NCBI GenBank assembly: GCA_018296165.2
Contig: JACKQL020000026.1
Location: 718,471-782,470 of the forward strand
Direction of reading: 5' to 3'
Source of the DNA: Termitomyces sp. T153
Taxonomy: Eukaryota > Basidiomycota > Agaricomycetes > Agaricales > Lyophyllaceae
DNA: 64,000 bases
The notes under the pieces are model-generated. The model worked only from the letters and a program-made list of their open reading frames with translations. It did not search any database and was not told the DNA's origin. Positions 22,854-34,318 of the stretch are shown here, one piece after another; the stretch's first letter is position 1; every line of letters begins with the position of its first letter. A program made the translations under genes and the position numbers.

Positions 22854-23993
22854 GTGCCTACTCCAGTGGGGAATGGTTCCTTCAATCCTGCCTCACCTAC
22901 ATCCACCTCAGTAGGGATGCCTTTGACTCCAACATATTGAAAATAGCCTGGGTACTGTAGTACATAAAGACTGGACATGCCTCCACCTATGCATTACAAG
23001 TCTTCTGTTGCCCTGGAGGTATTGGAAGTTTTCTAGACTGGGCCACCTTTGAGAAGGACTTCTGTGCAAAGTTTTTTCTTCTAGACCCCACCAAGACTGC
23101 AGCATTGACACTATGTGATAGGGAGCAATATGGGCATGGAAAGCATATGTTGGATGAGTACATCAACTTGTTTTGGGCTCTGGTTGAGCAAGCTGCCTAC
23201 CCTGATGGCCTTCAATTATGCCTCACCTTCCAGGATGGCCTGCACCCCATGCTAGTGGAATGCATTGACAATCTTGCAGAGAGTTGCCTGGACAATGAAA
23301 AGATTGCATCATAATATGAGGTGGCCCAGAACCAGTGGCAACTCATGGAGATTTGGAGGGAGCTCCACTGCTCACATTCCATGATGTGCCCCACTCTGAT
23401 CATCAATCTCCACCACCCCATACCTGCTTGCCCAACACCAGCCCTTACTCCAGCCATTCCCACAACATGTCACTGCCACCGAGTATCCCCATGGATGTGG
23501 ATGCCACCAGACAGCTCCACACTATGCTGCTGCTGTGCCAGAGATGCCAGAAGCCTGGATAATTTGCATGGCACTGCCCCCTGGGCCTGGAGGTGCATTA
23601 CCTTTCTACAGTGGAGCAGGAGGAACTCCTCCTACAGCTGCTAGCTGCAAAGGATGCTACTGGAGCTCCATTACTAGACAAGCCTACACCAGAGTTGACC
23701 CCAGAGGAGATCAGCATGTGTGCATCACCCTCAGAGCTAGAGGAGGATTTTTAGTTGAGTGATGGATGAGGTGTATGCCTCCATTGCTGGGTGCTAACAG
23801 GTCCTCATGTCTATTGATAGAAAATCAAATTGCCTTTTCCTTTTCCAACCTCCTTTATTCTGTGACAGAAGAACCTCAACATTTCACTCCAGACATACAA
23901 ATATCAACTCCAGAGCCCCCACTGAGCTCCCTGACACCTCCTAGGGTCTGCTGGTGCAGCCCTGCCTAGGCATGTCAAATGCTCTGACAGTAT

Positions 23994-24395
23994 ATGATGG
24001 CTTCCAGCCCATCCACCAACTCCCTGTGCCTTGATGTTGAAATAAAGACCACAGACACCCAGCAAGCCTGCAGAGTCACAGCTCTTCTAGATAGCAGAGC
24101 AACAGGACTGTTTTTGGACTCAGAGTTCATCAAATACCACAGTCTTACCATGCAGCCCCTCCTCAAGCTGTTTCTGGTCTACAATATTGACAGAACACCT
24201 AACAAAGCAGGCACCACCAGCTCTGTGATTGACCTGGTCCTCCACTATCAGAATCACACAGAGCATGCCATTTTTGCCATCACCAGCTTGAGTAGGCAAG
24301 ACATGATTCTTGGTTTCACATGGCTCCACAAGCACAACCCTGAGGTAGATTGGACTAAAGGAGATGTAATCATGAGCAGGTGCCCTCAGAAATGA
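23994..24395 (+). pseudogene. Element C aspartic protease, active site mutated
   Basis: A 133-residue open frame with the retropepsin fold. The active-site motif reads LLDSRATG where the family has LLDSGATG. Flap and core strands follow, with ILGFTWLHKHNPEVDW corresponding to the ILG signature. The Gly to Arg change fits GGA to AGA at a CpG (24,096). Without that Gly the protease should be inactive. Confidence 0.85.
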
Positions 24396-24439
24396 TCTGC
24401 CTGCACTGCTGAGGACAGGGAAGAATGCCAGGCTCAAGT

Positions 24440-26960
24440 CTGAGAGCATGTGGCCATCTACACATGTTATGCCAGGCCCCTCCCCTTCACCAATCTGGAT
24501 CTCCTAGATTCCCTGCCTCTGGCATTTCCTTGTAGAGAAGCCCTGTACAGAGACAACCAGAGCAGTGGCAGAGCCTCAAAAGAGGAGTGCAGAGAGGAGT
24601 TTGGTGGCATACACAAGCCAGAGCTCCTAGACAAAACAGTAGAAGTGAGGGACCCACTTTATGCTACCACCATACACCCACTGCCCTCAGTTGCAGAGAT
24701 CCAGGCTAGCCAGACCACATCCCAGTGGCTGGCCCAGGCATTTGCTGCTAACACCATGCTCTGAAAGTTCCAAGATGTTGTACCTGTCAGGTTCTGCTGA
24801 CCACAGAGGCTCAGCTATACTGGGCAAATCCTTACTAGGCAGATGCGATTCCCTGCACTGATAACTGGGCACTTGAAGAGAGTCTAGAAGTAGGGTACTT
24901 GTGAGGGTAGGCAATGGGGGAGGCAATCCGAACAAGTCCAGAGTGGTCCAGAGGCAACTAGGGTGAGTTGCAGAGAAAGGACTGGACTTGGCAGAGCATT
25001 AGGCACAAGTCCAAAAGCAAGTATTGCAGGTGTGGAGTAAGTGGAGGCTATGCAAGTGATGGGGGCAGAGCTGGAGCTTGATGGGGGATCAACAGAAGTT
25101 GATGGCTTTTGGAACCAAGTGAGTAGTGAGGTCTGGAGTTGGTTTAACAAATGTTTGGGAGTTGTAATCGTAAGTGCAGAGTTTGTAAGGGCATTAAGGT
25201 CAAGAGAACTTGGACACAATGATGGAAACAAATCAAATGAGACCAGATGGAGTTGAATGGAACAAAACGGAGTTGAGACAAGATTGAGATGAGAACAAAA
25301 ATAGATTCAGGCAGAGAATGAAACAATAACAAGAACAATAATGGAATTAGAGATGAGACAAGACTGGGGAGACAGAGGTAAGGTTGGGAGACTGAGAGTA
25401 AAGAAAAACATAACACAAAACACAAGATAGAAACAATCAGAAACACATCAGGTAAGGCAATATCAAGACTAGGGTATGAGGAGCTACTCTATAACTTATA
25501 TACTGACCACTGGAGAGCTCCAGGGGATGGTGGGTGTGGCAGCAAGGCTTGATGGAGTTGCATGGAGTCAATGGGTGTCAGTTGTGATCAGGGGACAAGC
25601 TGCAATAATATTCTGATGAGATCAGTTGAGGATGTGGGCTATTCTGAGGTTGTCATGATGCTCTGGAGTGGGTCAGGCAGACTAGGGGGAGGAGTTGGTG
25701 ATGTGCAGCAGAGTCAGGAACAATAGAGGAGTGTTCCAGGGGCTTAGAAGAGTCAAAAAAAGCATTGACAGCTGCAGAGAAGGTGTTGGAGTTGGCCAAG
25801 AGACCATTGGGGTTTGCCAGAGAAGCATTGGAGTTACTCAGGGTGGGCACTGAGGGTGTACAATGGAAGGGAGAGTTTGACAGGGCATTGGGGAAAACTC
25901 TGGGGGAGTGAGTGGGTTGGTAACAATGTTCAGGGGTCCAGGGAGCAGGTTGTGACAGTACCCCCCTACCTCCATGTGTTTGAGGATGTGTTCTCCAAAG
26001 CCTTGTTTGACTCACTTCTAGAGCACAAGAGGTGGGACCATGCCATTGAACTGCTGCCAGATTCCATATCCTCCAGCTGTAAGGTCTACCTGCTAGCACC
26101 CAGGGAGCAGGATAAGCTTGATGCCTTCCTGCAAGAGAACCTGGACTCCAGTCACATCTGCCCTTCCAAGTCTCTGATGGCTTCTCTGGTCTTCTTTATC
26201 AAGAAGAAGGATGGCTTGCTCTGACTGGTCCAGAATTATTGGGTTCTCAATGCCATGACAGTGAAGAACTGCTAACCCCCTCCTCCTCATCTCCAAGCTC
26301 ATCAACAACCTCTAGAGTGCACAATACTTCACTAAACTGAATGTCCAGTGGGGCTACAACAATGTGCACATCCAAGAAGGAGATAAATGGAAGGCCACCT
26401 TCTAGACCAACCAGGGATTGTTTGAACCACTCATTATGTTCTTCGGATAAACCAACAGCCCCACCACTTTCCAGACAATGATGAACAACATCTTCCAGGA
26501 CCTCATTGCAAAGGGCATAGTGTGTGTATACCTTGACAACATTCTCATCTACACCAAAATGCTGGAAGAACACTGTCAGATCACTTGCCTTGTCCTGGAA
26601 TGCCTCCACCAGCACCAGCTCTACCTCAAACCAGAGAAGTGTGAGTCTGAACAGACCCAGATCAAGTATCTCAGCCTGATCATTTTGCACAGAGCCATAG
26701 AGATGGACCTGGTGAAGAGTAGCAGAGGTGGCAGAGTGGCCAGAGCCCAAGAACAAGAAGGAGGTGCAGGCATTCCTTGGCTTTGTGAACTTCTACTAGA
26801 GATTCATCTAGAACTTCTTGCACCATGCATGTCCACTATCTAACCTCACTGGAAAGGACATTGTGTGAAGTTGGGGACCTCCAGAGCAGGCAGCCTTCAA
26901 TGCCCTCAAGTGTGCCATGACCTCCAGACCCATCCTCCTCTTCCTGGATGACAACTCCTC
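24440..26960 (+). pseudogene. Element C reverse transcriptase, split and broken
   Basis: The lead-in starts about 24,440 and is cut by a solo LTR at 24,785. It resumes at 25,963 with VFEDVFSKALFDSL and WDHAIELLPDS, typical of the region before RT. Then come FFIKKKDGLL and LVQNYWVLNAMT. The catalytic loop YLDNILIYT (26,525-26,551) should be YLDDILIYT. The second Asp has become Asn (AAC at 26,538-26,540), which fits GAC to AAC at a CpG. Several frameshifts and stops are present. Confidence 0.85.
24785..25957 (-). repeat. Solo LTR (1,173 bp) of the long-LTR family nested in element C pol
   Basis: TGTCAGGTTCTGCTGACC...GGTTGTGACA with the 5-bp duplication GTACC (24,780-24,784 and 25,958-25,962). 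Homologous over its length to the LTRs of elements A and B, with the B-type self-primer (AATATCAAGACT near 25,460) and two 19-bp units. It is nearly free of CpG, so it is the oldest member of its family here. Confidence 0.93.
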
Positions 26961-26967
26961 CTTCTAG

Positions 26968-27237
26968 GTGGAAGCTGGCAGCTCTGACTTTGCCACTGAG
27001 GCCGTTCTTTCACAGCAATCCCTGAAGGATGGGAAGTGGCATCTGATGGCCTTCTACTCCAAGAGCCTAAACACAGTAGAGTGGAACTACAAGATCCATG
27101 ACAAGGAGATGCTGGCCATCATCCAGTTGTTTGAGGAGTGGCAGCACTTCCTGGAAGGTGCATCACACAAGTTTGAGGTCTGGACAGATCATAAAAACCT
27201 TGAATACTTCTGGACAGCCAAGAAGCTCAATCACTAA
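26968..27237 (+). pseudogene. Element C RNase H
   Basis: An 89-residue open stretch: VEAGSSDFATEAVLSQQ corresponds to the first strand of gypsy RNase H (the family usually has an Asp at VxxDAS; here decayed to EAGSSD). Then follow FYSKSLNTVEWNYKIHDKEM with the catalytic Glu and FEVWTDHKNLEYF with the later catalytic Asp. It continues the RT frame region after frame changes. Confidence 0.85.
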
Positions 27238-27379
27238 CAGGCCCAATAGTCCCTCTACCTCACCAACTTTGACTTCTCATTGCACCACAAGCCTGGCCAG
27301 AGCATGGGAAAACCAGATGCCCTGTCCTGGAGAGCAGACCATAGCACAGAGGGGGAAGATAATAGCAACATCATGCTTC

Positions 27380-28330
27380 TCCACCCTGAACTGTTTGTGA
27401 TCTGAGTGATGGAGAGTCTAGCCATCAAAAAAGTAGAGGTGGATATTCTTCAGGACATCTGGCAGGGGAATCAAGATAGTCAGCAGGAGGAACTTGTTGT
27501 GCAGGCTGCCCAGACACTGAAGTTGGGGCATACCACTGGTGCTGAGTTGGTCTGCACAAACAAATGGGCCCTCCAGGATGTGATCCTGACCTTCAGGGAT
27601 CATATCTACATGCCCAATGTTCTGGAGCTCCATCAGAGGATCATGGAGCAACACCACAACTCCCATGTTGTGGGGCACCCTGGATGATGGAAAATGTTGG
27701 AGCTGGTATTGCAGAACTACTGGTGGCCCCAGATGTCCTGGTATATTGGGTCCTACACTAGTACATGCAATCTCTGTCTCTGGACCAAGCCCCAACACTG
27801 CCTCCTCTATAGACAGCTACATCCACTGCCTGCATCTGTAGAACAATGGAGCATGGCTTCCATGGACTTCATCATAGAACTCCCCAACACCCATGGTTAT
27901 GATGTGATCATGGTGGTGGTGGACCTGTACCAGCAAGCAAGCACACTTCATTCTGATCCACACCACCTGCTCCACCATGGGCATTGCAAACCTGTATCAG
28001 AGGAACATCTGGAAGCTCCACAGCCTCTCCAACACCTATGTCTCTGACCAGGGACCACAATTTATAGTGGACTTCACTAGGGAGCTCTACTGACTACTCA
28101 GCATAAAGCTTCACACCTCCACTGCCTACCATCCACAGTCCAATGGCCAGACCAAATGTGTAAACCAGGAGTTGGAGCAGTACCTCCACCTTTTCTGCAA
28201 TGAGCACCAGGATAACTGGGATTAACTCCTCCCTGATGCTGAGTTCCAATACAGCAACCATATGCATGCATCCACCTAGTTCTCCCCATTCTTCCTCAAC
28301 ACTGGATGGCACCTGCACATGGGCTTTGAA
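27380..28330 (+). pseudogene. Element C integrase, broken
   Basis: HHCC zinc domain at 27,620-27,790 (HQRIMEQHHNSHVVGHPG, then CNLCLWTK). The core follows: SMASMDFIIELPNTHGYD with the first Asp, VSDQGPQFIVDF with the second (near 28,050), and TAYHPQSNGQTKCVNQELEQYL, where Lys replaces the usual Glu after QT. Frameshifts occur at about 27,950 and 28,090. A short direct repeat (GTAAATAAATTT twice, 28,358-28,384) lies just after it. Confidence 0.85.
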
Positions 28331-28739
28331 CTCCAGGCCCGACTCTCAGAAAATGAAGCAGTAAATAAATTTGTAAATAAATTTGTGGACCGGATGAAAA
28401 GGTCACAAGAGGAGGCCTGAGCAGTGCTAGCAAAGGCAAAGGATGACATGGCACATTACTACAACTACAGAAGGACCCTGGAGCACAGATACCAGCCCAG
28501 CAATCAAGTCTACCTGGATGCCTCCAACATTATGACTACCTGACCCTTGAAAAAGCTGTTACACTGCCAGTTGGGACCCTTCACAGTAAAATGGCAGGTA
28601 GGGCCCCTAGCCTATTGACTCCAGCTCCTTGTAGGGATGCACCAGCTTCATTCAGTGTTCAATGTGGTCAAACTGACTCTGGCCCCCAAGGATCCTATTC
28701 TGGGGTGACACCTGCCACCCCTGCCACTCCCAGTGTGGT

Positions 28740-28930
28740 TGACAACAACAAGGAGTCCAAGGTGGAGGAAATTCTAGATATTTGTTTATTCTGGAGATGA
28801 CTACAATACAAGGTGAAGTGAAAAGGCTACAGGATTGAGGATATCTCCTGGGAACTGTGGAAGAACCTGCACACCCCCAGACTTATCAAGGAGTTCCACA
28901 GGAGACACCCAGACACTCTGTGCACCATAT
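28740..28930 (+). pseudogene. Element C chromodomain
   Basis: VEEILDICLF begins the domain. After a stop and a frame change, YKVKWKGY-like and DISWELWKNLH-like strands follow, then LIKEFHRRHPD as the terminal helix. Ends about 90 bp before the polypurine tract, as in chromoviruses. Confidence 0.75.
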
Positions 28931-29008
28931 AAGGAATCTACCCTATTTTGCCAGTGGACCAAGCAATCAGGAACTTCTTTTACCCTACACATCAAGACAC
29001 TGCATGCT

Positions 29009-29021
29009 AGAGGGGGGGTGA
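29009..29021 (+). other. Polypurine tract of element C
   Basis: AGAGGGGGGGTGA abuts the 3' LTR at 29,022. Confidence 0.85.
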
Positions 29022-29391
29022 TGTCAGGGGACTTCCATTTCCAACCTCTGCAACCTATTCCAGCACCTCTGCAGCTTGTTCAACATCTCTGGGGCTCATT
29101 TCAGAATCCCAGAGATCTCCAGAGAACCATGGAGTTCTCTATATTACTTCACCAATCATTGTCCTAGGGTTAGGATTAGCTCTGGTCTTCTGTACAGTAG
29201 TTCCCATGCCTCTGCCACCCACTGATGCACCACACCAAGCAGTGGGGATCCTTAGACTTGTTCTCTTTGGATTCCCCTCTGCTAGGTGATTAGTTATTGA
29301 TTGTATCATTGTCTACTCCTGCTAATATACTTTGGATTCCCCTCTGCTAGCTGCATGACTCTGATCCACTGCCCTGGAGGTCACCCTTACA
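29022..29391 (+). repeat. 3' LTR of element C (370 bp)
   Basis: TGTCAGGGG...CCCTTACA, same length as the 5' LTR. The differences between the two LTRs are mostly transitions. Followed directly by the duplication GAAAT. Confidence 0.95.
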
Positions 29392-29942
29392 GAAATGGAA
29401 GTCAGAGGTCAGAAATAGAAGTCCCCTGACAGACAGTTTTTTGAGCATCTCTAATTTGGTATTTTGTACTTTGTATGTCCTCCATTTGCCTTGGTAAGTG
29501 CTTGATTCTTCTAAGCATGCTTTCTATCAGCCTTTGGTATACCTCTGCTGGTATTCCATCCCACTCCTTTGCAAACCTCTCCCACAATTCATGCACATCA
29601 TGAGGAAGTGTTTCATACTGCATAAGCAGCTCCTTGAGGTACTCCCAGAGGTGTTCAAGAGGGTTAAGATCAGAGGATTGAGCTGGCCACCAGAGGACAT
29701 CAAAGTTGTTGTCTTCAAACCACTTGTCAGCCCTCTTGGAGCTGTGTTTGGAGGTCATTGTCCTGAGCACCCTCCTCCATCTCCAACTTTTCAAAGCTCT
29801 CCTTTGCTCCATCATCCAAAATTTCACAGTACTGCTCTGCATTCATGATCCCTACCACCTCTACCAGCTTTCCTACCCCATTCCAACTCATACAGCCCCA
29901 TACCATGAGATTATTTGCTCCTCCATGTTTCACAGTAGGTGT

Positions 29943-31091
29943 TGTCAGGTTCCGCTGACCCCGGGGGCTCAGCTGCACTGGGCGAGTCCTTACTAGGCAG
30001 GCGTGATCCCCTTGCACTGGCAGCCGGACACTCAAAAGCATTCTGGGCACTGAGGGCTTGTGCGGGTAGTCAGTGGGAGGTGATCCGGACAGGTCCAGGG
30101 AGGTCCAGAGAAGTCAGATTGCGAGGAAGCGGGATGGGCTTGGCAGGGTTCAGGCAGAAGACCATATGGGAGATTTGCGGATGTGAAGGGGTAGGAGGCT
30201 ACACAATCAATGGGAGCGGAGCCAGGGTTTGATGGAAGATCAATTGGAGTTGATGGAGTCAGGAACCGAGCAAAGAGTGGGGTTCAGATCTGGTGAAAGA
30301 GTGCCGGGGTTCGTAATCATAATTGCGAAGTTCATGAGGTCATTAAGGTTGAGGAAGACTTGGGCACAACAGCCGGATGGAGTCACCGAGACAGCGTCGG
30401 ACAAAATGAAATGGAGTCAATATGGAACAAGAGTAGATTTGAGTGGAGATACAAAACAATGACGAGAATGATAATGAAATGGAGACAAGACAAGACCAGG
30501 AGACTGAGATAAGGAAAACAAAACATGGAACACAAAACACGAAACACAAGAAGGAAACAATCAGACCATAGGTAACATTAAGCAATATCAAGACTAGAGT
30601 ACAAAGAGCTACTCGACATCTTATATACTGACTACCGGAGAACTTCGGAGTACGTCGGCTGTGGCGGCGGGGCTTGGCGGAGCTTGACAGAGTGGGCAGG
30701 TGTCGGTTGCAATCAAGGGTCGGGCCACACTGATATGTTGATGGGATCATTTGGGAATGTGGATCGCCCTGAGGTTGTCGTGATACTCCAGAATGGGTCA
30801 GAGGAACCAGGGTGTTGAGTTGATGATGGGTGGCGAAGATTGGGAACAGCAGGGGTGGTTCTCAGGGTTTGGGAGATCCAGGGTAAGTGTCAGTGGCTGC
30901 AGGGAAGGCGTCGAAGTTGGCCAGGGGGCCGTCGGAGTTAGCTGGGGAGGTGTCGGAGCTAGCCGAGGTTGCATCGGGGCTAACTGAAATAGGCGCGGGG
31001 CATGGGCGGAAGTTTGGTGGAGTGTCGGGGGTTTCGGGGAATCGGGAGGTTGCTGGACAATGTGCGAGGATTCAGGGGATGGGTCATGACA
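29943..31091 (-). repeat. 3' LTR of element B (1,149 bp)
   Basis: TGTCAGGTTCCG...GGGTCATGACA on the + strand. One copy of the 19-bp repeat. The self-primer is read on the minus strand from 30,584-30,595 (rc AGTCTTGATATT). Confidence 0.93.
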
Positions 31092-31104
31092 TCACCCCCC
31101 CTTC
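31092..31104 (-). other. Polypurine tract of element B
   Basis: Minus strand GAAGGGGGGGTGA, abutting the 3' LTR. Confidence 0.8.
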
Positions 31105-31302
31105 AGCATTGAGACCCTTTGAGATGCGGGGAGCAGGACGGGGATCGGCGGGGCGTGGGAGTCGAAGCCAAGCAATATTGATCAGTCCACAGCGAGTGAT
31201 AGTGGCGTGGGAGACAAAGTCGAAGTGCAGCCGCCGCTTTGTCAGGGTTCTCTTCAATCAATTAAAAGCCTTGGATGTACCCCAGGATTTCCTAAATTTT
31301 GT

Positions 31303-32382
31303 CATGTCTTCCCCCAGTATTCCAGTAGTCTCCCCCACTGATTTGGATGAGGTGGTGGTGTATGACAGTGGGGGGGAGGAGTTTGAGCGTTGGTGCCGCA
31401 CTAGTGTCAGGGACCGGAGTTGTAAGTGGTGTCGACTTGTCTTCTTGGGATGGCTGACGGGGTTTTTGTAGAGTCATCCGTGGTGGTGGTGGTGGATTTT
31501 CTGGGGGTCCCGAAGCGGACCAAGTTTCATCCTGCATTGCTGAAGGAGGGGAGCATGGGGCGGTCTGTGGGGAAAGCGGGGCTTTCGCGGGGTGGTCAGG
31601 GAAAGGGGGCATCCTCGGCGGTGATTTGTGGGAAGCGTCAAGCCTCCCCGTCCTTGGGGGCGGGACCCAGCAAGAGGCCACGTGGGCGCAAGCCATTGGC
31701 GAGGCCTCCAGAGTCTCTCCTCTTTTCTCCTACTCCAGGCGTTCCCTCGGAAGGGTTGTCAAGTCCCCCCGTGCCTATTCCTTTGATCATGGAGGTCTTC
31801 CTTTGCAAGCAGGTGGAGGCTTTGACGATGTCATTGGCAGTATGGGAGGGTGAGCTCCGACGGGTGAGGGAGAACCGTGACATGGCGCAGATGGAGAAAG
31901 AGGCAATGGAGCGGGAAAGGAACACATTGGTGCATGTGGTGATGGAGCAAGCGTTAGAGGTGCGGGGCTTGCGGGAGTGTCTGATGCAGATGGAGGGGCA
32001 GCCCACAGGGGAAGCGGAGGGGTGGGGACGAGTTCCGGAGGGGGATGCACTGTGGGCGGAGCTGGAGGCGGCAAGGCGGAGGGAGGACTGGTTGGCCAAT
32101 GAGGCCACTTTGGGGCGCGCAGGAATCCTCCATGAGTTGTCTCCTGTTCCTCCATTTGTTACTGACGATTCATTTTCTGGGGTTAGGCTGGGTGCAGGAG
32201 CATCAGGTCCTCTTGGACAGTGCCTCCGCAGCGTTCACGTCAATTCAGGACGGGTTGATGCAGGGGTCCGCAGTTCAGCCCCCGGAGTTGCAGCAGGGGA
32301 TGGCATGATTGGAGAGGTTGTTGGCAGGGCATCGGTGATGCAATGCGATGGCCCTGGGGTCATGGTGGGAGGTGGCGGCTGA
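31303..32382 (+). CDS. Antisense ORF of element B: acidic, coiled-coil protein of unknown function
   Basis: Starts at 31,303 (MSSPSIPVVSPTDLDEVVVYD), with the acidic motif YDSGGEEFERWC. One frame change near 31,440-31,470 leads into a 318-residue open frame. That frame contains a basic stretch (GPSKRPRGRKPLARP, a possible nuclear signal) and then VFLCKQVEALTMSLAVWEGEL. A long heptad-like, charged region follows to about residue 220 (EAMERERNTLVHVVMEQALEVRGL, ELEAARRREDWLANEA), strongly suggesting a coiled coil, and then a Gly-rich tail. It reads opposite to element transcription. Copy A has the same protein in the same place with the same frame change, so the break may be ancestral, or may hide an intron or a programmed shift. 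No known domain recognised. Confidence 0.55.
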
Positions 32383-34236
32383 CATGGAGGAGGCATTGCC
32401 AGGGTTGGCAGAGGTCTTAGCAGTGGTGCAGGCCCAGATGGAAGTTGATCTGGGGATAGGGTTGCCGGGGGATCGGGGGAGGGAGTGAGGTGGGTGCGGG
32501 CCCCGTTTCTTGTTGCTTTCGGACTTGCTGCCTCCCTCGCCTTTTATATATATGTAATTTTGTATGCGAACATGTTCTTTTCTTGGTCCCTGGGCATGTG
32601 AAGTGAGGTTTTAGTTTGTATGAGGGTGGAATAAGCAAAACATGCAGGGGTGTGAGTGGGAGTTGAATCCCTAGTGAATCCAGAGGCGGGGGTTACACCC
32701 GCTAGTGCCGTCTGTGCTGGCTAGTCCCGGGGTTTGTCAGGATGGGGCGGGGCATTGCAGGGAGGGCTCCCGAGGTTTGGCGGGGGTGGTGGGAGTTCTC
32801 CTGTGGAGTTCTGTGGCATTTTGGGGTGGTGTTATTGGGTTTGATTCTTGGAATTTCTGACCAGGGGTGTAGGGGTTTTCTTTAGTCTGTGGCGGGAACG
32901 TGTGCCATGTTGGTACCGGAGGGCAGACCTTCGAATCTTTCATGGGTGTCCAGCAGGTTTGGGGCTTTGGTTTTCTTGGCAGTGCAGTTGGCGGGGGGGA
33001 TGGAGGTCTTTCCATGATCTGGCCCTTATGCTGGCGCTGGTGGCGAAGGTGGCGGGGCCCTCTTCATTGGTAGGGGTCAGTGGGGTGAGGTTCATCCTTG
33101 CGGCATAGTTGGTCCAGAGGGGGGTCCTTGTAATAAGTTGGCGGGAGCTGGTTCTGGGCTGTGGGTTTGGTCAGCGTGGGGGCGGAGATACTCCCTCAGG
33201 GTGAGGATCTCTGGGTTGAGGATGCCTGGAGATTTTCATTTGGTGGGGTTGTGCGGAGCAAGCTCCAGAGTATTGCGCTTGGTGAAGGGCACTCGGGATC
33301 GGGCTTGCTGTGCTCTGGGGTGTTGGTCCGGGTTGAGGTTGTGTTCCAGAGTATTGCATCTGTGGGCGGGCATGTTTGAGTGGTGCTTTTGTGTGCTCTG
33401 GAGTGTCAATGATTGAGGGGGCAGGGTGCGGGGTGATCAGTCCTGATCAGTTCCTTTGGGTCCGGAGCCGAAATTTGAGGTTCCGGGTCATCTATGTGAC
33501 ATTGCTTTCCTGACCAAAGGTAAGTCCTGAGATGGACAGAGGGGTCTTACATATTTCTGACACTCCCTCGAGTTTGGAGGTCTGTTGGAGTTGTATTGGT
33601 GGATGTTTCTTTTGGGCAGGGGCAGCGCGGGGGTTGGTTGGGGAATGGCTTGCCTCAGCGGAGATGCTTCAGGGCTCGTTCCAAGGGTTGTTCCTTCCTG
33701 GAGGTCGGTGGTTCCTTCATCGGAGAAGAAGTGGGCAGTCCCGGAGTTGACACAAGGATCACTCGGTGGGGGTTTGTTGGTTGTGTTGGCTTTGGGGGAG
33801 GTGCAGGCGGAGAAAGGGGTCTGAGGTGCATTTTATTGGTCCGCAGTTCCAAGCGCAAGTATCCGGGGTCCAGAGCTGATGCGGGGGTTGGGGTTGGGTC
33901 TTAACTTGCAAGTGGGGTTGTGTCGCAAATCAGAGGGGGAGCTCCAGAGTGGGGTTTTTTTGCAGAGCAGCGGAGTTGTCATGCAGGAGTGGCGGTGGCT
34001 CCTGGAGCTGAGCTTGGATGGGGGAGATGGTTGTTCACGATTGTTGGGGGGCGGCGGGGAAGTCAGTTGCGGGGAGGCACTGGAGTGGGACTCCCTGGGA
34101 GTCGCGGCAGGGTTGAGGCAACTCTTCATTTGTGTTCCGGAGTGGCCTGGAGATTGTTGCAAATGTGGGGGTGGCAGTGGGGAGAGGCACCGCTTGCTTC
34201 TTGAGGAAGGCATCAGCAACCTTTAGGGTACTCCGA

Positions 34237-34318
34237 GAGATTACTTTGCATGTGGCCTGCTTCTGGGTACTCCAAAGAGGATACTTTGTATGTGGCTTGC
34301 TTCTGGGTGCTCCGATGA
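34237..34318. repeat. Two-copy tandem repeat (about 40 bp) in element B interior
   Basis: ACTTTGCATGTGGCCTGCTT is repeated as ACTTTGTATGTGGCTTGCTT about 40 bp later; each is followed by CTGGGTRCTCC. A related motif recurs near 34,710, and on the other strand in copy A (near 14,480 and 14,910). Confidence 0.7.

Larger units (their letters stand above)
21854..23760 (+). pseudogene. Element C gag (capsid, CCHC zinc knuckle), broken
   Basis: Starts MSQLANPDTP with a coiled-coil-like N-terminus (QLTQSSLTHHTTELSTL). It is interrupted at 22,181-22,853 by a solo LTR. The capsid domain continues at about 22,870-23,380 (FLDWATFEKDFCAKFF, LDEYINLFWALVEQAAYPDG). The knuckle CQRCQKPG...HCP lies near 23,540 with its Gly-His-Phe region decayed. 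An acidic tail ends near 23,755. Frame changes and a TAA at 23,312 break it. Confidence 0.8.
21379..29391 (+). mobile_element. Full-length Ty3/gypsy chromovirus, element C (8,013 bp, decayed)
   Basis: Two 370-bp LTRs and the 5-bp target duplication GAAAT (21,374-21,378 and 29,392-29,396). Order: LTR, self-primer site, gag with CCHC knuckle, protease, RT, RNase H, integrase, chromodomain, polypurine tract, LTR. This is the chromovirus gene order. Two solo LTRs from other families are nested at 22,181 and 24,785. CpG is very rare, and protease and RT active sites are mutated at CpG positions. Confidence 0.95.
21248..29431 (-). repeat. Older inverted gypsy LTR fragment split by element C
   Basis: The flanks of element C read together as the reverse complement of its own LTR family. 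The left flank (21,248-21,378) matches the LTR interior from the CTGTACAG region to the TCTCTGGAGATC region. The right flank (29,397-29,431) matches the LTR start, ending GTCCCCTGACA. It is diverged and partly deleted. Element C therefore landed in an older relative pointing the other way. Confidence 0.7.
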
